Shown: positions 8,186 through 17,524 of the stretch, piece by piece
How the letters are laid out: every line of letters starts with the position of its first letter
How positions within the stretch are numbered: position 1 is the first letter of the stretch
From: Salinivirgaceae bacterium
GTDB taxonomy: Bacteria; Bacteroidota; Bacteroidia; Bacteroidales; SZUA-534
Assembly: GCA_024405635.1 (NCBI GenBank)
Contig: JAKSOL010000014.1
Span: 1 to 64,000, forward strand
Direction of reading: 5' to 3'
Length of the DNA stretch: 64,000 nucleotides
Position numbers and translations under genes: made by a program
Notes under the pieces: generated by a model
Database searches by the model: none
Told to the model about the DNA's origin: nothing
Seen by the model: only the letters and a program-made list of their open reading frames with translations

Positions 8186-9643
8186 ATGAAACCATTCATA
8201 ACATTTACCAATTATTTGCCTCGAACCCCTTATCGTGTACTTAATCAGCCAGTTACATGGCAAATTAATGAGGGCGAAGTTTGGGCTATTGTTGGTTTAA
8301 ACGGATCTGGCAAATCGTGGTTTATGAGTTTGTTGCGTGGCAATATGCCTGCAGTGAGTGGCAGTGTTCAGTATCATTTTCTTGAAGACGAACGCCAACG
8401 ATTGGGTGATACTTTCCTTTGGCCTGAAAAATTTATTCAACATGTTGGTTTTCAGTCGGTTTATTCAATGTCCGATTTTAAGCAGATGTATTATCAGCAA
8501 AGGTTTAATGCAACAGAGGCAGAATGGGCACCATTGGTGAGTGATTTGTTTTCTAGTGCAATTCCAGAAAACCTGGTTAAGGTGCTTAATCTTGGTCCGT
8601 TGATGAACCGTAGATTAATTCATCTTTCAAGTGGTGAACTTCGCCGTTTAGTAATAGCCAAATCGGCTATGGCAAACCCAAGATTAATGGTGTTTGACAA
8701 TCCGTTTATTGGACTTGATGTTGCAATGCGTTCGCAAATTGATCAACTTTATTCGTCATTTGGGCAGTCGGGAGTGCAAACAATATTCATTTCGCCATCG
8801 ATGCGCGAATTGCCAAGTTCAGTGTCGCATCTTATCCTTTTCGACAAAAATGGCAATGTTGCTTATGTTGGTGAGCGTGGTGCTTGTCCTGAATGGAGTG
8901 GCACCGACGCGGTGCCTTCGGTCGATTGGAGCACAATTCCTCCGATAACAACAATTGATTGCGACCAAATTGTGAATATGAACGATATTGAAATATCGTA
9001 TGGCAACCAAGTTGTTCAGCAACATTTGTCGTGGACCGTCAAGCGTGGCGAAAAATGGGCTTTGCTAGGTCATAATGGTTCGGGCAAATCAACTTTGTTG
9101 AGCTACATTTTTGCCGATAATCCACAAGCTTACGCAAAAAACATCAGTTTGTTTGGCCGTCGACGAGGTACTGGTGAAACCATTTGGGAGATAAAGAAAC
9201 GAATTGGTTACACATCGTCTGAAATGCATTTGTACTATCGCGAGCAGTGCAGTTGCCAGAAGGTGGTTCGTTCGGGCTTTTTCGATAGCATTGGTTTGTT
9301 TCGTAAATGCACTGAAGAGCAAGAGAAAATTGCCGATTTAGTTATGAATAGCCTTGATATTCAATATCTTGCTGATGTGAATTTTTTGAACGCATCGGCA
9401 GGAGAGCAACGTATGGTGCTTTTTGCTCGTGCTTTGGTAAAGAATCCTGAAGTGCTAATTCTTGATGAGCCTTTTCATGGACTTGACGACCGTAACAAGC
9501 GTATTTGCATTAAGGCGGTAAACGATTTTTGTCAGCAAGGAAACAAAACTTTAATTTTTGTTACACATAATCGTGTCGATATCCCGCAATGTGTGAACAA
9601 TACGTTTGAATTGCCCGACAATAGAGATAAATATAGGAAGTAA
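8186..9643 (+). CDS. Twin-ABC ATPase, ModF/PhrA-like, with a degenerate first half
   Basis: A soluble protein made of two ABC ATPase domains with no membrane segments, resembling the ModF ('photorepair protein PhrA') family of unclear function. Domain 1 (about 1-230) has Walker A GLNGSGKS (37-44) and signature LSSGE. Its Walker B reads VFDNPF, with Asn172 where the catalytic Glu should be, and its switch region reads FISPSMRE with no His. Domain 2 (about 260-485) is intact: GHNGSGKST (295-303), signature SAGEQ, LILDEPFHGLD, and switch His in VTHN. One competent and one degenerate ATP site are therefore predicted. No molybdate transport genes lie nearby, so the ModF name reflects resemblance, not role. 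Confidence 0.8.
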   Translation: MKPFITFTNYLPRTPYRVLNQPVTWQINEGEVWAIVGLNGSGKSWFMSLLRGNMPAVSGSVQYHFLEDERQRLGDTFLWPEKFIQHVGFQSVYSMSDFKQMYYQQRFNATEAEWAPLVSDLFSSAIPENLVKVLNLGPLMNRRLIHLSSGELRRLVIAKSAMANPRLMVFDNPFIGLDVAMRSQIDQLYSSFGQSGVQTIFISPSMRELPSSVSHLILFDKNGNVAYVGERGACPEWSGTDAVPSVDWSTIPPITTIDCDQIVNMNDIEISYGNQVVQQHLSWTVKRGEKWALLGHNGSGKSTLLSYIFADNPQAYAKNISLFGRRRGTGETIWEIKKRIGYTSSEMHLYYREQCSCQKVVRSGFFDSIGLFRKCTEEQEKIADLVMNSLDIQYLADVNFLNASAGEQRMVLFARALVKNPEVLILDEPFHGLDDRNKRICIKAVNDFCQQGNKTLIFVTHNRVDIPQCVNNTFELPDNRDKYRK

Positions 9644-9694
9644 ACGTTTTATCGCTACATTATTTGTTGGTTTACAGGGTAATAGATACCTCTC

Positions 9695-10174
9695 CTAATC
9701 TTTCTGTAAAAGAACAACGGCATAGGCTGACATGCCTTCTTCTCGGCCTTCAAATCCTAGTTTTTCGGTTGTTGTGGCTTTTATTGAAATGTCGTCAACA
9801 TCAATGCCGCAAACATTGGCTAGGGTTTGTTGCATTTGAGGAATAAACGATTTTACCTTGGGTCGTTGAAGGCAAATTGATGAGTCGATGTTGTTTATTT
9901 CAAAACCTTTGCCTCGTATTAAATCGACTGTTTTTTTTAGAATAATTTTACTGTCAATGCCGTCAAATTCGTCAGAATTGTCGGGAAAGTGATAGCCAAT
10001 ATCGCGCATGTTAGCAGCGCCTAGCATAGCATCACAAATGGCATGTATAAGAGTATCACCATCTGAATGACCAAGAGGACCTTTTGTGTGGGGAATTTCA
10101 ATGCCGCCAACTACCATTTTTCTTCCTTCGGTAAGTTGGTGAACGTCAATGCCTAAGCCAATACGCAGTTTCAT
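9695..10174 (-). CDS. ispF: 2-C-methyl-D-erythritol 2,4-cyclodiphosphate synthase
   Basis: IspF catalyses the cyclization step of the MEP isoprenoid pathway, forming MEcPP with loss of CMP. At 159 residues it has the normal length. The N-terminal GLGIDVHQL carries the metal-binding Asp10 and His12, with 'HSDGDTLIHAICDAMLGA' and the C-terminal 'IKATTTEKLGFEGREEGMSA' also present. Its ATG overlaps the porV stop codon by one base (TAATG), so it is probably co-translated with porV. The pairing of ispF with porV has no obvious metabolic reason. Confidence 0.96.
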   Translation of the reverse strand: MKLRIGLGIDVHQLTEGRKMVVGGIEIPHTKGPLGHSDGDTLIHAICDAMLGAANMRDIGYHFPDNSDEFDGIDSKIILKKTVDLIRGKGFEINNIDSSICLQRPKVKSFIPQMQQTLANVCGIDVDDISIKATTTEKLGFEGREEGMSAYAVVLLQKD

Positions 10175-11361
10175 TATTGTTTCAAATTTTCAAAATCCAT
10201 TGTTAGAGAGAAACGCCAAGTGTTTCTAAGTGGGCTAGTAGAAAAGTTTCCTGCAGGAATTAGGTACGAAAAATCTAAACCTAAAACATTCATTTTTAAA
10301 CCAACGCCTGCGGTAAAGTATTTTCGGTTTCCTTTGGTTTTGTTTTCGTGAAAGTATCCGGCACGAACAGCAAATTGGTCAGCGTAAACATATTCGCCAC
10401 CAATTGAGTAGCTAAACTCGTGTAGTTCTTCTTTAAATCCATCGGGAGCATCGTTAAACGATTGCAATGCGCCTGCGATAACACCAACATTGTTGCTTTT
10501 GCCTTTGTATATCACACGGTTGCCCTCTTCGTCGGTTGAGTCTTGGTAATAGCGTGGTGGGGTAGGCACCAAAAGCTTATTGATGTCAACAGCGGCCATG
10601 AATTTATTGTATCGGTCAATTTCAATTGTCATAGAACCTCCAATACGAAGGTTTGTAGGAATAAAGTTCTTTTCATCGGCTGTGTAACCAAGTTTTGGAC
10701 CAAGGTTGGAGATGTTGAAACCGGCCGCCCACGATCCTGCATATTCGCCAAGTTTAATTTTGTCGGTGTAGTAACCGTTAATGTCAATGGCAAATGTTTT
10801 TCCGCTTTGAGTGGCTTCGGCGCCTTCGCCAGCTTGTCCGCCAGTTAGGTTCGATAGAATGAAACGTCCAGCCAAGCCAAGCGAAAAGTTGTCGGTTAAT
10901 CGGCGGTTGTACGATGCGTCAAGTGCAAATTCATGTGGTGAGTATGAGCCAAGTGAGTTGCCTGAGTTGTCGGTAAAGTTTACGTTTCCCATGGTAAAGT
11001 ATCGTAAACTGGCGCCAACTGTTTGGTTTTTGTCCATATTAACAAAGCCCGATAGGTAGGCAAGGTTCATGTCGTTTATTAGTTGACGCAACCAAGGAAC
11101 ATAGGTTATAGCTAAACCGTATGGTTTTTCGGCAAAAGCTAGTTTTGACGAGTTCCATGCTTGTGAATAAGCATCGGGAGTGGTTGCAACACCAGCATCG
11201 CCCATTGCTCCTGCTCGCGAGTCGGGTGCAATCATTAAGAATGTAACTGCTGTGTTTATTGCGTTTGACGAACCTTCTTGTCCAAGTACCTCGTCGTAGT
11301 TTTGTGCGAATGTTGTGCTGCACAATGCCATTAGCGACGCAAGGATTAAACGTTTTTTCAT
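10174..11361 (-). CDS. porV: T9SS outer-membrane protein PorV (LptO)
   Basis: PorV is an outer-membrane beta-barrel of the type IX secretion system that shuttles cargo from the translocon to the PorU sortase complex. The N-terminus after the signal peptide (MKKRLILASLMALCSTTFAQ) carries family hallmarks: 'AVTFLMIAPDSRAGAMGDAGVA', 'AYSQAWNSSKLAF' and 'YVPWLRQL'. The barrel ends with 'TWRFSLTMDFENL'. An earlier in-frame start at 11385 would add eight residues before the signal peptide and lies at the probable -7 element (11383-11390), so the ATG at 11361 is preferred. It overlaps ispF by one base, and porU lies just upstream on the same strand. Confidence 0.93.
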   Translation of the reverse strand: MKKRLILASLMALCSTTFAQNYDEVLGQEGSSNAINTAVTFLMIAPDSRAGAMGDAGVATTPDAYSQAWNSSKLAFAEKPYGLAITYVPWLRQLINDMNLAYLSGFVNMDKNQTVGASLRYFTMGNVNFTDNSGNSLGSYSPHEFALDASYNRRLTDNFSLGLAGRFILSNLTGGQAGEGAEATQSGKTFAIDINGYYTDKIKLGEYAGSWAAGFNISNLGPKLGYTADEKNFIPTNLRIGGSMTIEIDRYNKFMAAVDINKLLVPTPPRYYQDSTDEEGNRVIYKGKSNNVGVIAGALQSFNDAPDGFKEELHEFSYSIGGEYVYADQFAVRAGYFHENKTKGNRKYFTAGVGLKMNVLGLDFSYLIPAGNFSTSPLRNTWRFSLTMDFENLKQ

Positions 11362-11382
11362 AGTAGGGTATATAAATCGCGA

Positions 11383-11390
11383 CAAATGTA
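11383..11390 (-). promoter_or_regulatory. Putative -7 element upstream of porV
   Basis: TACATTTG on the minus strand matches TAnnTTTG and lies 21 bases before the preferred porV ATG. No good -33 TTG is seen at the standard spacing, so this is tentative. Confidence 0.35.
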
Positions 11391-11418
11391 TAAATATTAA
11401 ACTTAACTACTTTATGTG

Positions 11419-14400
11419 TTATTTATTGTGTGATATGACCAATTTTGCCGATTTGTATGATTCATCATTGTTGTTGCTCACTTTTACTCGGTATATGTAT
11501 ATGCCGTCTTGTAATTCGGAGGTGCAAGAATTTGTGTTCCAATCTATTTGAGTTTTTGTGTTGTTGCAGTTGCCGTTTACTGTTGCAACTTTTCGGCCCG
11601 AGCAATCAAAAATTTCAATGCTAACTTTAGTGTTGCTTGCTGTTTGATTGTGGTTTATGGTAAAGGTTGTGTGTTTGTTCATAGGGTTGGGCGCGCAACT
11701 AATATTGCCTATTGCCACTGTTTCTTGCGATTTTACAACGAATGATATTTCAGCCTCCGATGGGTTGTTGTATATGTCCCAAACCTTCAGCTTTAATGTG
11801 TGTCGGCCATTGCTCAAGTTGTTTAGTCGATATTGAAGTTCTCCACAGTTTGACTGGTTGATTAAACCTTCGTAGTATTCGTTAAGTATAATTTTGTTTG
11901 ATGCGTCGTTGTCAATGGTGGCTGTAATGTTGTGCCCAATTCCGTTGCCTGTGGTGTTTATTCCTGAATGGTCGAATATTCGGGCAAGCAAAAGCGGATT
12001 GTTGTTTGTAAAACCTCCATCAATAAACGTTGTGTCGTTTATAAATAGTTGTATTTCTGGGCCATCAAAGTCGCTAATTGATAGGTTGTTATTTGTTCCT
12101 CCAATTATAATATTTGACGAATAGCCGTTTGCGTCGGTTGAGTCGAAAATGGCATAAAGGCTTATTTTACCATTGCCATATGAGTAGTTAATGTCTTTAG
12201 GTGCAATGAATGACAGGTTGAAAAAACCATCTTCAACTGATGCTTTCCCATTGTAAATGATGCTGTTTTGAATTTCAAAATTGATAATAGGAGAGTCTTC
12301 GTCGTTGCCAAGTGTTGATAGTTGTCTTGGTTTGTCGTAAATAGTTGCTTGTAAAGTTCCGTTTTTGCTAATTAAATCACCATTCTTGTCAATAATGTAT
12401 CCTGAAATTGTGATGGTGTCAAGAGCATGTAAAGTGTCACAAATTTCGGTTATTGCGTGCCCGTTTATTTGCGATACATAAACTTTGTTCTGCGGAATGT
12501 TGATTTTTAGAGCAGGGTCGCCAAGCAATACAAAACAGCGTTTGTTGGTTTCCGATAACCCGCCAGTATTGTTTTTTGCAATGCGCACAATGTCGCCCAA
12601 ACGAAGGTTGTTGTTAAATGCGTTTTTGAAAAAATTGTTTGCCAACTCGGTGTTTCCAGAGTTGTATGCAACGCGTGACGAAGTTAGAGCGGCAATGCCT
12701 CCTCCCTCGGCGTTTAATAAGAAACATTCACATAGCGAAGTGTATTTGTGATCATCAAATCGACCTACTTCGCAACTGGCTGTAATTAGTATTGGATATT
12801 TTTCACCGTTCTTAAGTTCTTGAACCTCAGATGTTGACAAAATTGTTTCGTGGGCAATTTTACGTGGATTGCCATGTCCAATGTAACCAATAATTGAACA
12901 GCCCGAGGCAATTTGTTTTTTTATGTTTTCGTTTGCAGTAGGGTAGGTTTGTCCCGATGAACTTGACTCTTGTTTGTGCGCGTCAATATAAATTTTTGCA
13001 ATGTTACATTCAGGTGCTTGCTCGCTTATGGTTGCGCTTAAAATTTCGCTTGTTCGCACAAAAACGCCATCTTCTTCGTCGTCGGCTATAAAGGCAATTG
13101 TGTTGCGCCAACTACCCAATGTTTTTCCTGATAAGTAGGCCTCGATTTTGTTTACAATTGTTTCAGCCTCATCAATGGTTGATGCGGGTAACCTACCAAT
13201 ACTAATATCCATTGTTCCAGTTAGTTCTCCTTCGTCGTTGTCAAGCATTCCAAAAAAATCGTCGCTTGTGTAACTTTCGGCTTCTGACTCTGATTCTGCC
13301 GATTGGTATGTTGGCAAAATGTTTTGATTGCTTTTTAATATGTTTCGGTTGTCGTAAGTGCCATCGCCAAATAATAATAAGTATTTGAAATTGACGTTGT
13401 GCTGATGTTGTTGCCTAGCAAAGTTCCTAATTGCAGCAACATCGGGAGTGCCGCCTGAAAACTCGTTGTATATTTCATCTATGCTCACAACGGCTACATT
13501 TAACTTGTCGTGGATGTGGTGTAATTTTGAAAGTCGGTTTGCTTGTTCAATAAAATTTGATGGAGCTACAATAATCATGTCGGCCGACATTCCGTGTAGA
13601 TTTTGGCTACTAATTGGCCCCACATCGGTTCCATTAATAATAGGAGAGCGCAACTTGTTGGTTGAAAAGGCTACAAAACGTTGAATACTTTTGTTGGCCT
13701 CAAATGTAAAGCGACACTCTTCGTTATTTAATGTTAGTTCAACTTCTTTAGGACAAGTAACGTTGCTTATATTCCATATTTTTAAGTCCGATGCGTTGCT
13801 GATAATCACCTCGGTGCATTTGTGATTTGCCGATTGCGCATCTTGAATAAACATTTGGCGCTTATGGTTGAAAATAAGTTTTTCGCGTGCTGTTAAGCCA
13901 ATGGCATCAATATAACCTTCTGATGTGTTATTTGGACTGTTGAATTTACAGTTGATTGCAATGGAGTTTTGTTTGCTACTGAAGTTGAATGTATTGCAAT
14001 AATATGTTGCATATCGATATGTTGTGTAGCTATTTGGTATGTTCACATTTGCAATTTCGGCTCCGTTTGTAGTTAAAGTAAAAAATGTGGAACCTACACC
14101 ATATTCTTTTCGCCCTGCAATTGCCACAAATCCACGTATTTCGGTGTCGGCTTGCAAATTATTGAAATGAAATGTGCAGTTGGTTGAGTTACCTGGAAGC
14201 ATTTTGTTGCCATACCATCTTCGTCCTGATGACACAAGGTTGCATTTGTCTTCTTCAAAAAACAAATAATTGTCGTAACTGTTTGTTGTATAATCAATTT
14301 TATGTGTTGTTTTTTCTGCAATTTCAACTCTCTTGCCTTCCCCTAAACTTGATGTAAGTAGCAAATAAGTATAGTTTGAATAACTGTTTTGTGTATGGAC

Positions 14401-14784
14401 GAATAAATTGTTTACAGAATCGTAATCGAGGGTTGTTGGTCCCTCAACAAAAAAGTACACAAAGTCGCCCGTGTTGAAAATTCCGTCGCTGCCATTTTCT
14501 ACCGCAATTGGGATTTCGTTCACGTCGTCAAATGAATAGTCGTTGTTGTAAAGTGGTAAGTTTTTTCCACCGTAACTATATAATCTAACATCTTTTGGTG
14601 AGCTGATTCCTATTTTCTGTAACTCATCAAATGTGAGTTTGAAAACACCGCTAGTATCCACTTTTATTTTGAACCAATCGCCAGATTCTAATAGCGATTT
14701 ATGAGCAAACGAATTGTTGCTTTGAGCCGATAGTTCAAAACAAACAGTAGAAAGTAAAAGCAAGAAATATAGCAGTTTGCGCAT
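11419..14784 (-). CDS. porU: T9SS C-terminal signal peptidase / sortase PorU
   Basis: PorU removes the C-terminal sorting domain from T9SS cargo and attaches the cargo to anionic LPS at the cell surface. It is a C25 (gingipain-type) cysteine peptidase. The 1,121-residue product starts with the signal peptide MRKLLYFLLLLSTVCFELSAQS. The catalytic dyad is the His of 'IGYIGHGNPRKIAHE' and the Cys of 'ILITASCEVGRFDD'. 'LLLFGDGTYDNRN' is another family hallmark. The C-terminus is itself a T9SS-type domain ('APNPMNKHTTFTI' to 'DGIYIYRVKV'), as in characterised PorU. Upstream in-frame starts to 14934 would bury the signal peptide behind 50 residues, so 14784 is chosen. It lies divergent from a porP-like gene and upstream of porV. 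Confidence 0.92.
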   Translation of the reverse strand: MRKLLYFLLLLSTVCFELSAQSNNSFAHKSLLESGDWFKIKVDTSGVFKLTFDELQKIGISSPKDVRLYSYGGKNLPLYNNDYSFDDVNEIPIAVENGSDGIFNTGDFVYFFVEGPTTLDYDSVNNLFVHTQNSYSNYTYLLLTSSLGEGKRVEIAEKTTHKIDYTTNSYDNYLFFEEDKCNLVSSGRRWYGNKMLPGNSTNCTFHFNNLQADTEIRGFVAIAGRKEYGVGSTFFTLTTNGAEIANVNIPNSYTTYRYATYYCNTFNFSSKQNSIAINCKFNSPNNTSEGYIDAIGLTAREKLIFNHKRQMFIQDAQSANHKCTEVIISNASDLKIWNISNVTCPKEVELTLNNEECRFTFEANKSIQRFVAFSTNKLRSPIINGTDVGPISSQNLHGMSADMIIVAPSNFIEQANRLSKLHHIHDKLNVAVVSIDEIYNEFSGGTPDVAAIRNFARQQHQHNVNFKYLLLFGDGTYDNRNILKSNQNILPTYQSAESESEAESYTSDDFFGMLDNDEGELTGTMDISIGRLPASTIDEAETIVNKIEAYLSGKTLGSWRNTIAFIADDEEDGVFVRTSEILSATISEQAPECNIAKIYIDAHKQESSSSGQTYPTANENIKKQIASGCSIIGYIGHGNPRKIAHETILSTSEVQELKNGEKYPILITASCEVGRFDDHKYTSLCECFLLNAEGGGIAALTSSRVAYNSGNTELANNFFKNAFNNNLRLGDIVRIAKNNTGGLSETNKRCFVLLGDPALKINIPQNKVYVSQINGHAITEICDTLHALDTITISGYIIDKNGDLISKNGTLQATIYDKPRQLSTLGNDEDSPIINFEIQNSIIYNGKASVEDGFFNLSFIAPKDINYSYGNGKISLYAIFDSTDANGYSSNIIIGGTNNNLSISDFDGPEIQLFINDTTFIDGGFTNNNPLLLARIFDHSGINTTGNGIGHNITATIDNDASNKIILNEYYEGLINQSNCGELQYRLNNLSNGRHTLKLKVWDIYNNPSEAEISFVVKSQETVAIGNISCAPNPMNKHTTFTINHNQTASNTKVSIEIFDCSGRKVATVNGNCNNTKTQIDWNTNSCTSELQDGIYIYRVKVSNNNDESYKSAKLVISHNK

Positions 14785-14959
14785 ATATATAGATGTCGTT
14801 ACAAAGCGTGTAAAAATAATAAAGACAAAATTTTCAGCAATTTTTAATATGCAACTTGCCCAACCTTGAGTTTCATAATTAAAAAATATAGAATGATTAG
14901 TCGTTTTTTTGTTGCGGTAACAATGTTCTAACACATTAATATCTACTTTTATTCCCGAT

Positions 14960-15904
14960 ATGCAAATTCGTATAGTACATCGTATTTCGCTGATTTTGAT
15001 GTGTTTGTGTCCAGTTTTTATGCAAGCACAAGATGTGCCTATAAGTCAGTGGCTTAACAATGTGATGTATCAATCGCCATCGTGGGCTGGTTTTACTGGT
15101 AAACTGCGAGCAAATGCTTTCTATCGAAATCAATGGCCAATGTCTAATGCTGAATTGTCGTACGGAGGTTTTTTTGTAGATGCACCTTTAACATCTAAAG
15201 TAGGTTGTTCGGTTGGAGTAGTTGACGAAAAAAACTCTTTATATAATAACATTGATATTTCAACGGCTGGCAGTTATTTGTTAGCCATAACACGTAGCGT
15301 GCACATTTCTTTTGGAATAAAACTAGGACTTTCACAAACAAGTCTTTCGGTTGGAGAACTTGAGTTTGAAAATCCAGAAACTGTAGGCCAATCAACTTCT
15401 CCACTTCGATTTGATTCGGGATTAGGAACGTCGGTAGTATTTAATAATTGGTATGCTGTTTTAGTTGCCGACCATCTAAATCGACCATACATTGGAATTT
15501 CTGAAATAGAATCAAATAGAGTCAATGCAAAATTGACCTTCGGATTGAGTCGGATTTTTTATTGCGAAACTGGATTTAGAAAGCCACAAGTGAGCATTAT
15601 TCCGAATATTTTTTACCAACAACAAGGAATCCAACAAAATTTACAACTAGGAATTATTACGCAGTATAGAGTAATAGAAATAGGCTTTTGGGGAAGAAAA
15701 GGTTTTAACAATGGACAGACTAATGCTATTATAGGGTTGGGATACAATGGTTTACATTCGCGATTAATGTATAGTTATGATGCAAATTTGTGCAAAAAAA
15801 TAAAAGGAAACGGAGGCGCACATGAGTTGTCGTTGACTTGGCTTTTTGATATTGAAAAAGAAAAAAAGAAGAAAATGATAGAGTGCCCTTCTTTTTTGCA
15901 TTAA
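14960..15904 (+). CDS. PorP/SprF-family T9SS membrane protein
   Basis: A 314-residue outer-membrane protein with signal peptide (cleavage after 'PVFMQAQ'). The opening 'DVPISQWLNNVMYQSPSWAGFTGKLRANAFYRNQWP' pattern is the family hallmark (Q..N....NPA..G......R..Y..QW). PorP/SprF proteins form part of the type IX machinery or serve as anchors for specific secreted partners. The neighbouring gldJ and divergent porU favour a core role, but PorP and accessory SprF paralogs cannot be told apart by eye. A lysine-rich tail ('EKEKKKKMIE') follows the final strand. Confidence 0.85.
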   Translation: MQIRIVHRISLILMCLCPVFMQAQDVPISQWLNNVMYQSPSWAGFTGKLRANAFYRNQWPMSNAELSYGGFFVDAPLTSKVGCSVGVVDEKNSLYNNIDISTAGSYLLAITRSVHISFGIKLGLSQTSLSVGELEFENPETVGQSTSPLRFDSGLGTSVVFNNWYAVLVADHLNRPYIGISEIESNRVNAKLTFGLSRIFYCETGFRKPQVSIIPNIFYQQQGIQQNLQLGIITQYRVIEIGFWGRKGFNNGQTNAIIGLGYNGLHSRLMYSYDANLCKKIKGNGGAHELSLTWLFDIEKEKKKKMIECPSFLH

Positions 15905-15929
15905 AAAATATTTCATTTTGGATTTTATC

Positions 15930-15937
15930 TATATTTG
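15930..15937 (+). promoter_or_regulatory. Putative -7 element of gldJ
   Basis: TATATTTG matches TAnnTTTG and lies 36 bases before the ATG at 15974. It overlaps an earlier in-frame start at 15935, which supports the later start. The -33 match is weak. Confidence 0.4.
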
Positions 15938-15973
15938 TCAACGCAATATGATATTGAAATAAATATAAGTTTT

Positions 15974-17452
15974 ATGAAGATTAACCTTTCAAACATTGTG
16001 GCTTGTGCGGCAGTTGCACTGTTAGCATCATGCTCACATGAAGTATCTCACACAACAGGTTGGGAGTATAACTTATCAGATAATGGCGGTTTTGAGAAAT
16101 TCGTAGGCGAATACATTCAAGAAACTGGTCCTGGTTTGGTTTTTATTGAAGGTGGTACCTTTACAATGGGCCGAGTAGAACAAGACGTGTTGTACGATTG
16201 GAACAATATGCCACGTCGAGTTTCAGTTTCATCGTTCTATATGGATGAAACAGAGGTTTCAAACCTTGATTATCGTGAGTATTTGTATTGGATTTCGCGT
16301 GTGTTTAGCGAGTATCCTGAGGTTTATAAAAAGAATTTGCCAGATACATTGGTTTGGCGTCGTAAATTGGCTTACAATGAACCTTATGTTGAGTACTATT
16401 TCCGTCACCCAGCATATCAAGACTATCCAGTAGTTGGTGTTAATTGGTTGCAAGCTAATGACTATTGCGCATGGCGTACTGACCGCGTAAACGAACGCAT
16501 CTTGATTAACCAAGGCTTTTTGTTGGAAGATCCAAACCAACAAGGTAGTCAAAACTTCAACACTGAGGCATATTTAGCACATCAGTATGAAGGCGCAGTT
16601 GGTTCTGAAATTGAAGACCTTGATCCAAATAAAGATTATCGTAAGGTAAGAATGGAAGATGGTATTCTTCTTCCAAAATATCGTCTCCCCACAGAGGCTG
16701 AATGGGAATTTGCAGCTCTTTCAATTGTAGGAACTTCAGTAGGTGAGCGCGTATATGAACGTAAGATTTATCCATGGGCAGGCGATGGTTTCCGTAACCC
16801 TTCTTCGTCTGATAGAGGTCGCATTATGGCAAATGCGGTTCGTGGACGTGGTGACATGATGGGTGTTGCAGGTGCTTTGAACGATAATGCAGATATTACA
16901 GCTCCTGTATTCTCATACTGGCCAAACGATTACGGTTTGTATTGCATGGCAGGTAATGTTAACGAGTGGGTTGCTGATGTGTACAGAACAATGAGCCCAA
17001 AAGATGTTGATGAATTCCGCCCATTCCGTGGTAATGTATTCAAAACATTGGTTCGTGACGAAGAGGGTAATGTGGCAGAAAAAGATAGTTTGGGTCGCCT
17101 ACGTTATCGTGAGGTATCAGAAGATGAGGTTGTTGACCGCAGAAATTATCAAGGAGCCGATAACATTAACTTCCTTGATGGTGACTTTGAGTCAAGCCTT
17201 GACTATTCAAATGAAGATGCAAGCAAAGCAAGAGGTTCTCAACGTATGTACTTTAATGGTGTTGACCGCAAAGACAATAATGCAACATCGTTGGTTAGCG
17301 ACCATGTGAGAGTATATAAAGGTGGTTCGTGGAGAGATAGGATTTATTGGTTGGGTGCTGGAACTCGCCGATTCCTAGACGAAAACTTGAGCCAAGACGA
17401 CCTTGGTTTCCGTTGCGCTATGACTCGCGTTGGAGACTCAAAAGGAAACTAA
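15974..17452 (+). CDS. gldJ: Gliding motility / T9SS lipoprotein GldJ
   Basis: A 492-residue lipoprotein (lipobox LLASC) with a formylglycine-generating-enzyme-like (SUMF1) fold. Key segments are 'VFIEGGTFTMG', 'FYMDETEVSNLDYREYLYWI', 'YRLPTEAEWEFAA', 'YCMAGNVNEWVADV' and 'YKGGSWRDRIYW'. GldJ and its paralog GldK belong to the T9SS and gliding apparatus and are not thought to act as enzymes. The placement near porU and porV and directly before murF matches my recollection of the flavobacterial gldJ locus, which favours GldJ over GldK. The ORF could open at 15935, but that would add 13 residues in front of a normal signal peptide. A terminator follows. Confidence 0.85.
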   Translation: MKINLSNIVACAAVALLASCSHEVSHTTGWEYNLSDNGGFEKFVGEYIQETGPGLVFIEGGTFTMGRVEQDVLYDWNNMPRRVSVSSFYMDETEVSNLDYREYLYWISRVFSEYPEVYKKNLPDTLVWRRKLAYNEPYVEYYFRHPAYQDYPVVGVNWLQANDYCAWRTDRVNERILINQGFLLEDPNQQGSQNFNTEAYLAHQYEGAVGSEIEDLDPNKDYRKVRMEDGILLPKYRLPTEAEWEFAALSIVGTSVGERVYERKIYPWAGDGFRNPSSSDRGRIMANAVRGRGDMMGVAGALNDNADITAPVFSYWPNDYGLYCMAGNVNEWVADVYRTMSPKDVDEFRPFRGNVFKTLVRDEEGNVAEKDSLGRLRYREVSEDEVVDRRNYQGADNINFLDGDFESSLDYSNEDASKARGSQRMYFNGVDRKDNNATSLVSDHVRVYKGGSWRDRIYWLGAGTRRFLDENLSQDDLGFRCAMTRVGDSKGN

Positions 17453-17471
17453 TAATTTTTTGAACTATATG

Positions 17472-17506
17472 AAGGTTTCTTCTCAGTAGAGAGGAAACCT
17501 TTTTTA
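17472..17506 (+). terminator. Intrinsic terminator after gldJ
   Basis: AAGGTTTCTTCTC pairs with GAGAGGAAACCTT around the loop AGTA (one G-T pair) and is followed by Ts. Confidence 0.85.
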
Positions 17507-17524
17507 TTAATAAAGTTTGCATCT

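Noticed and set aside
11419..14934. PorU start at 14934 with 50 extra N-terminal residues
   Set aside because: The extension precedes a normal signal peptide and lies in the divergent promoter region.
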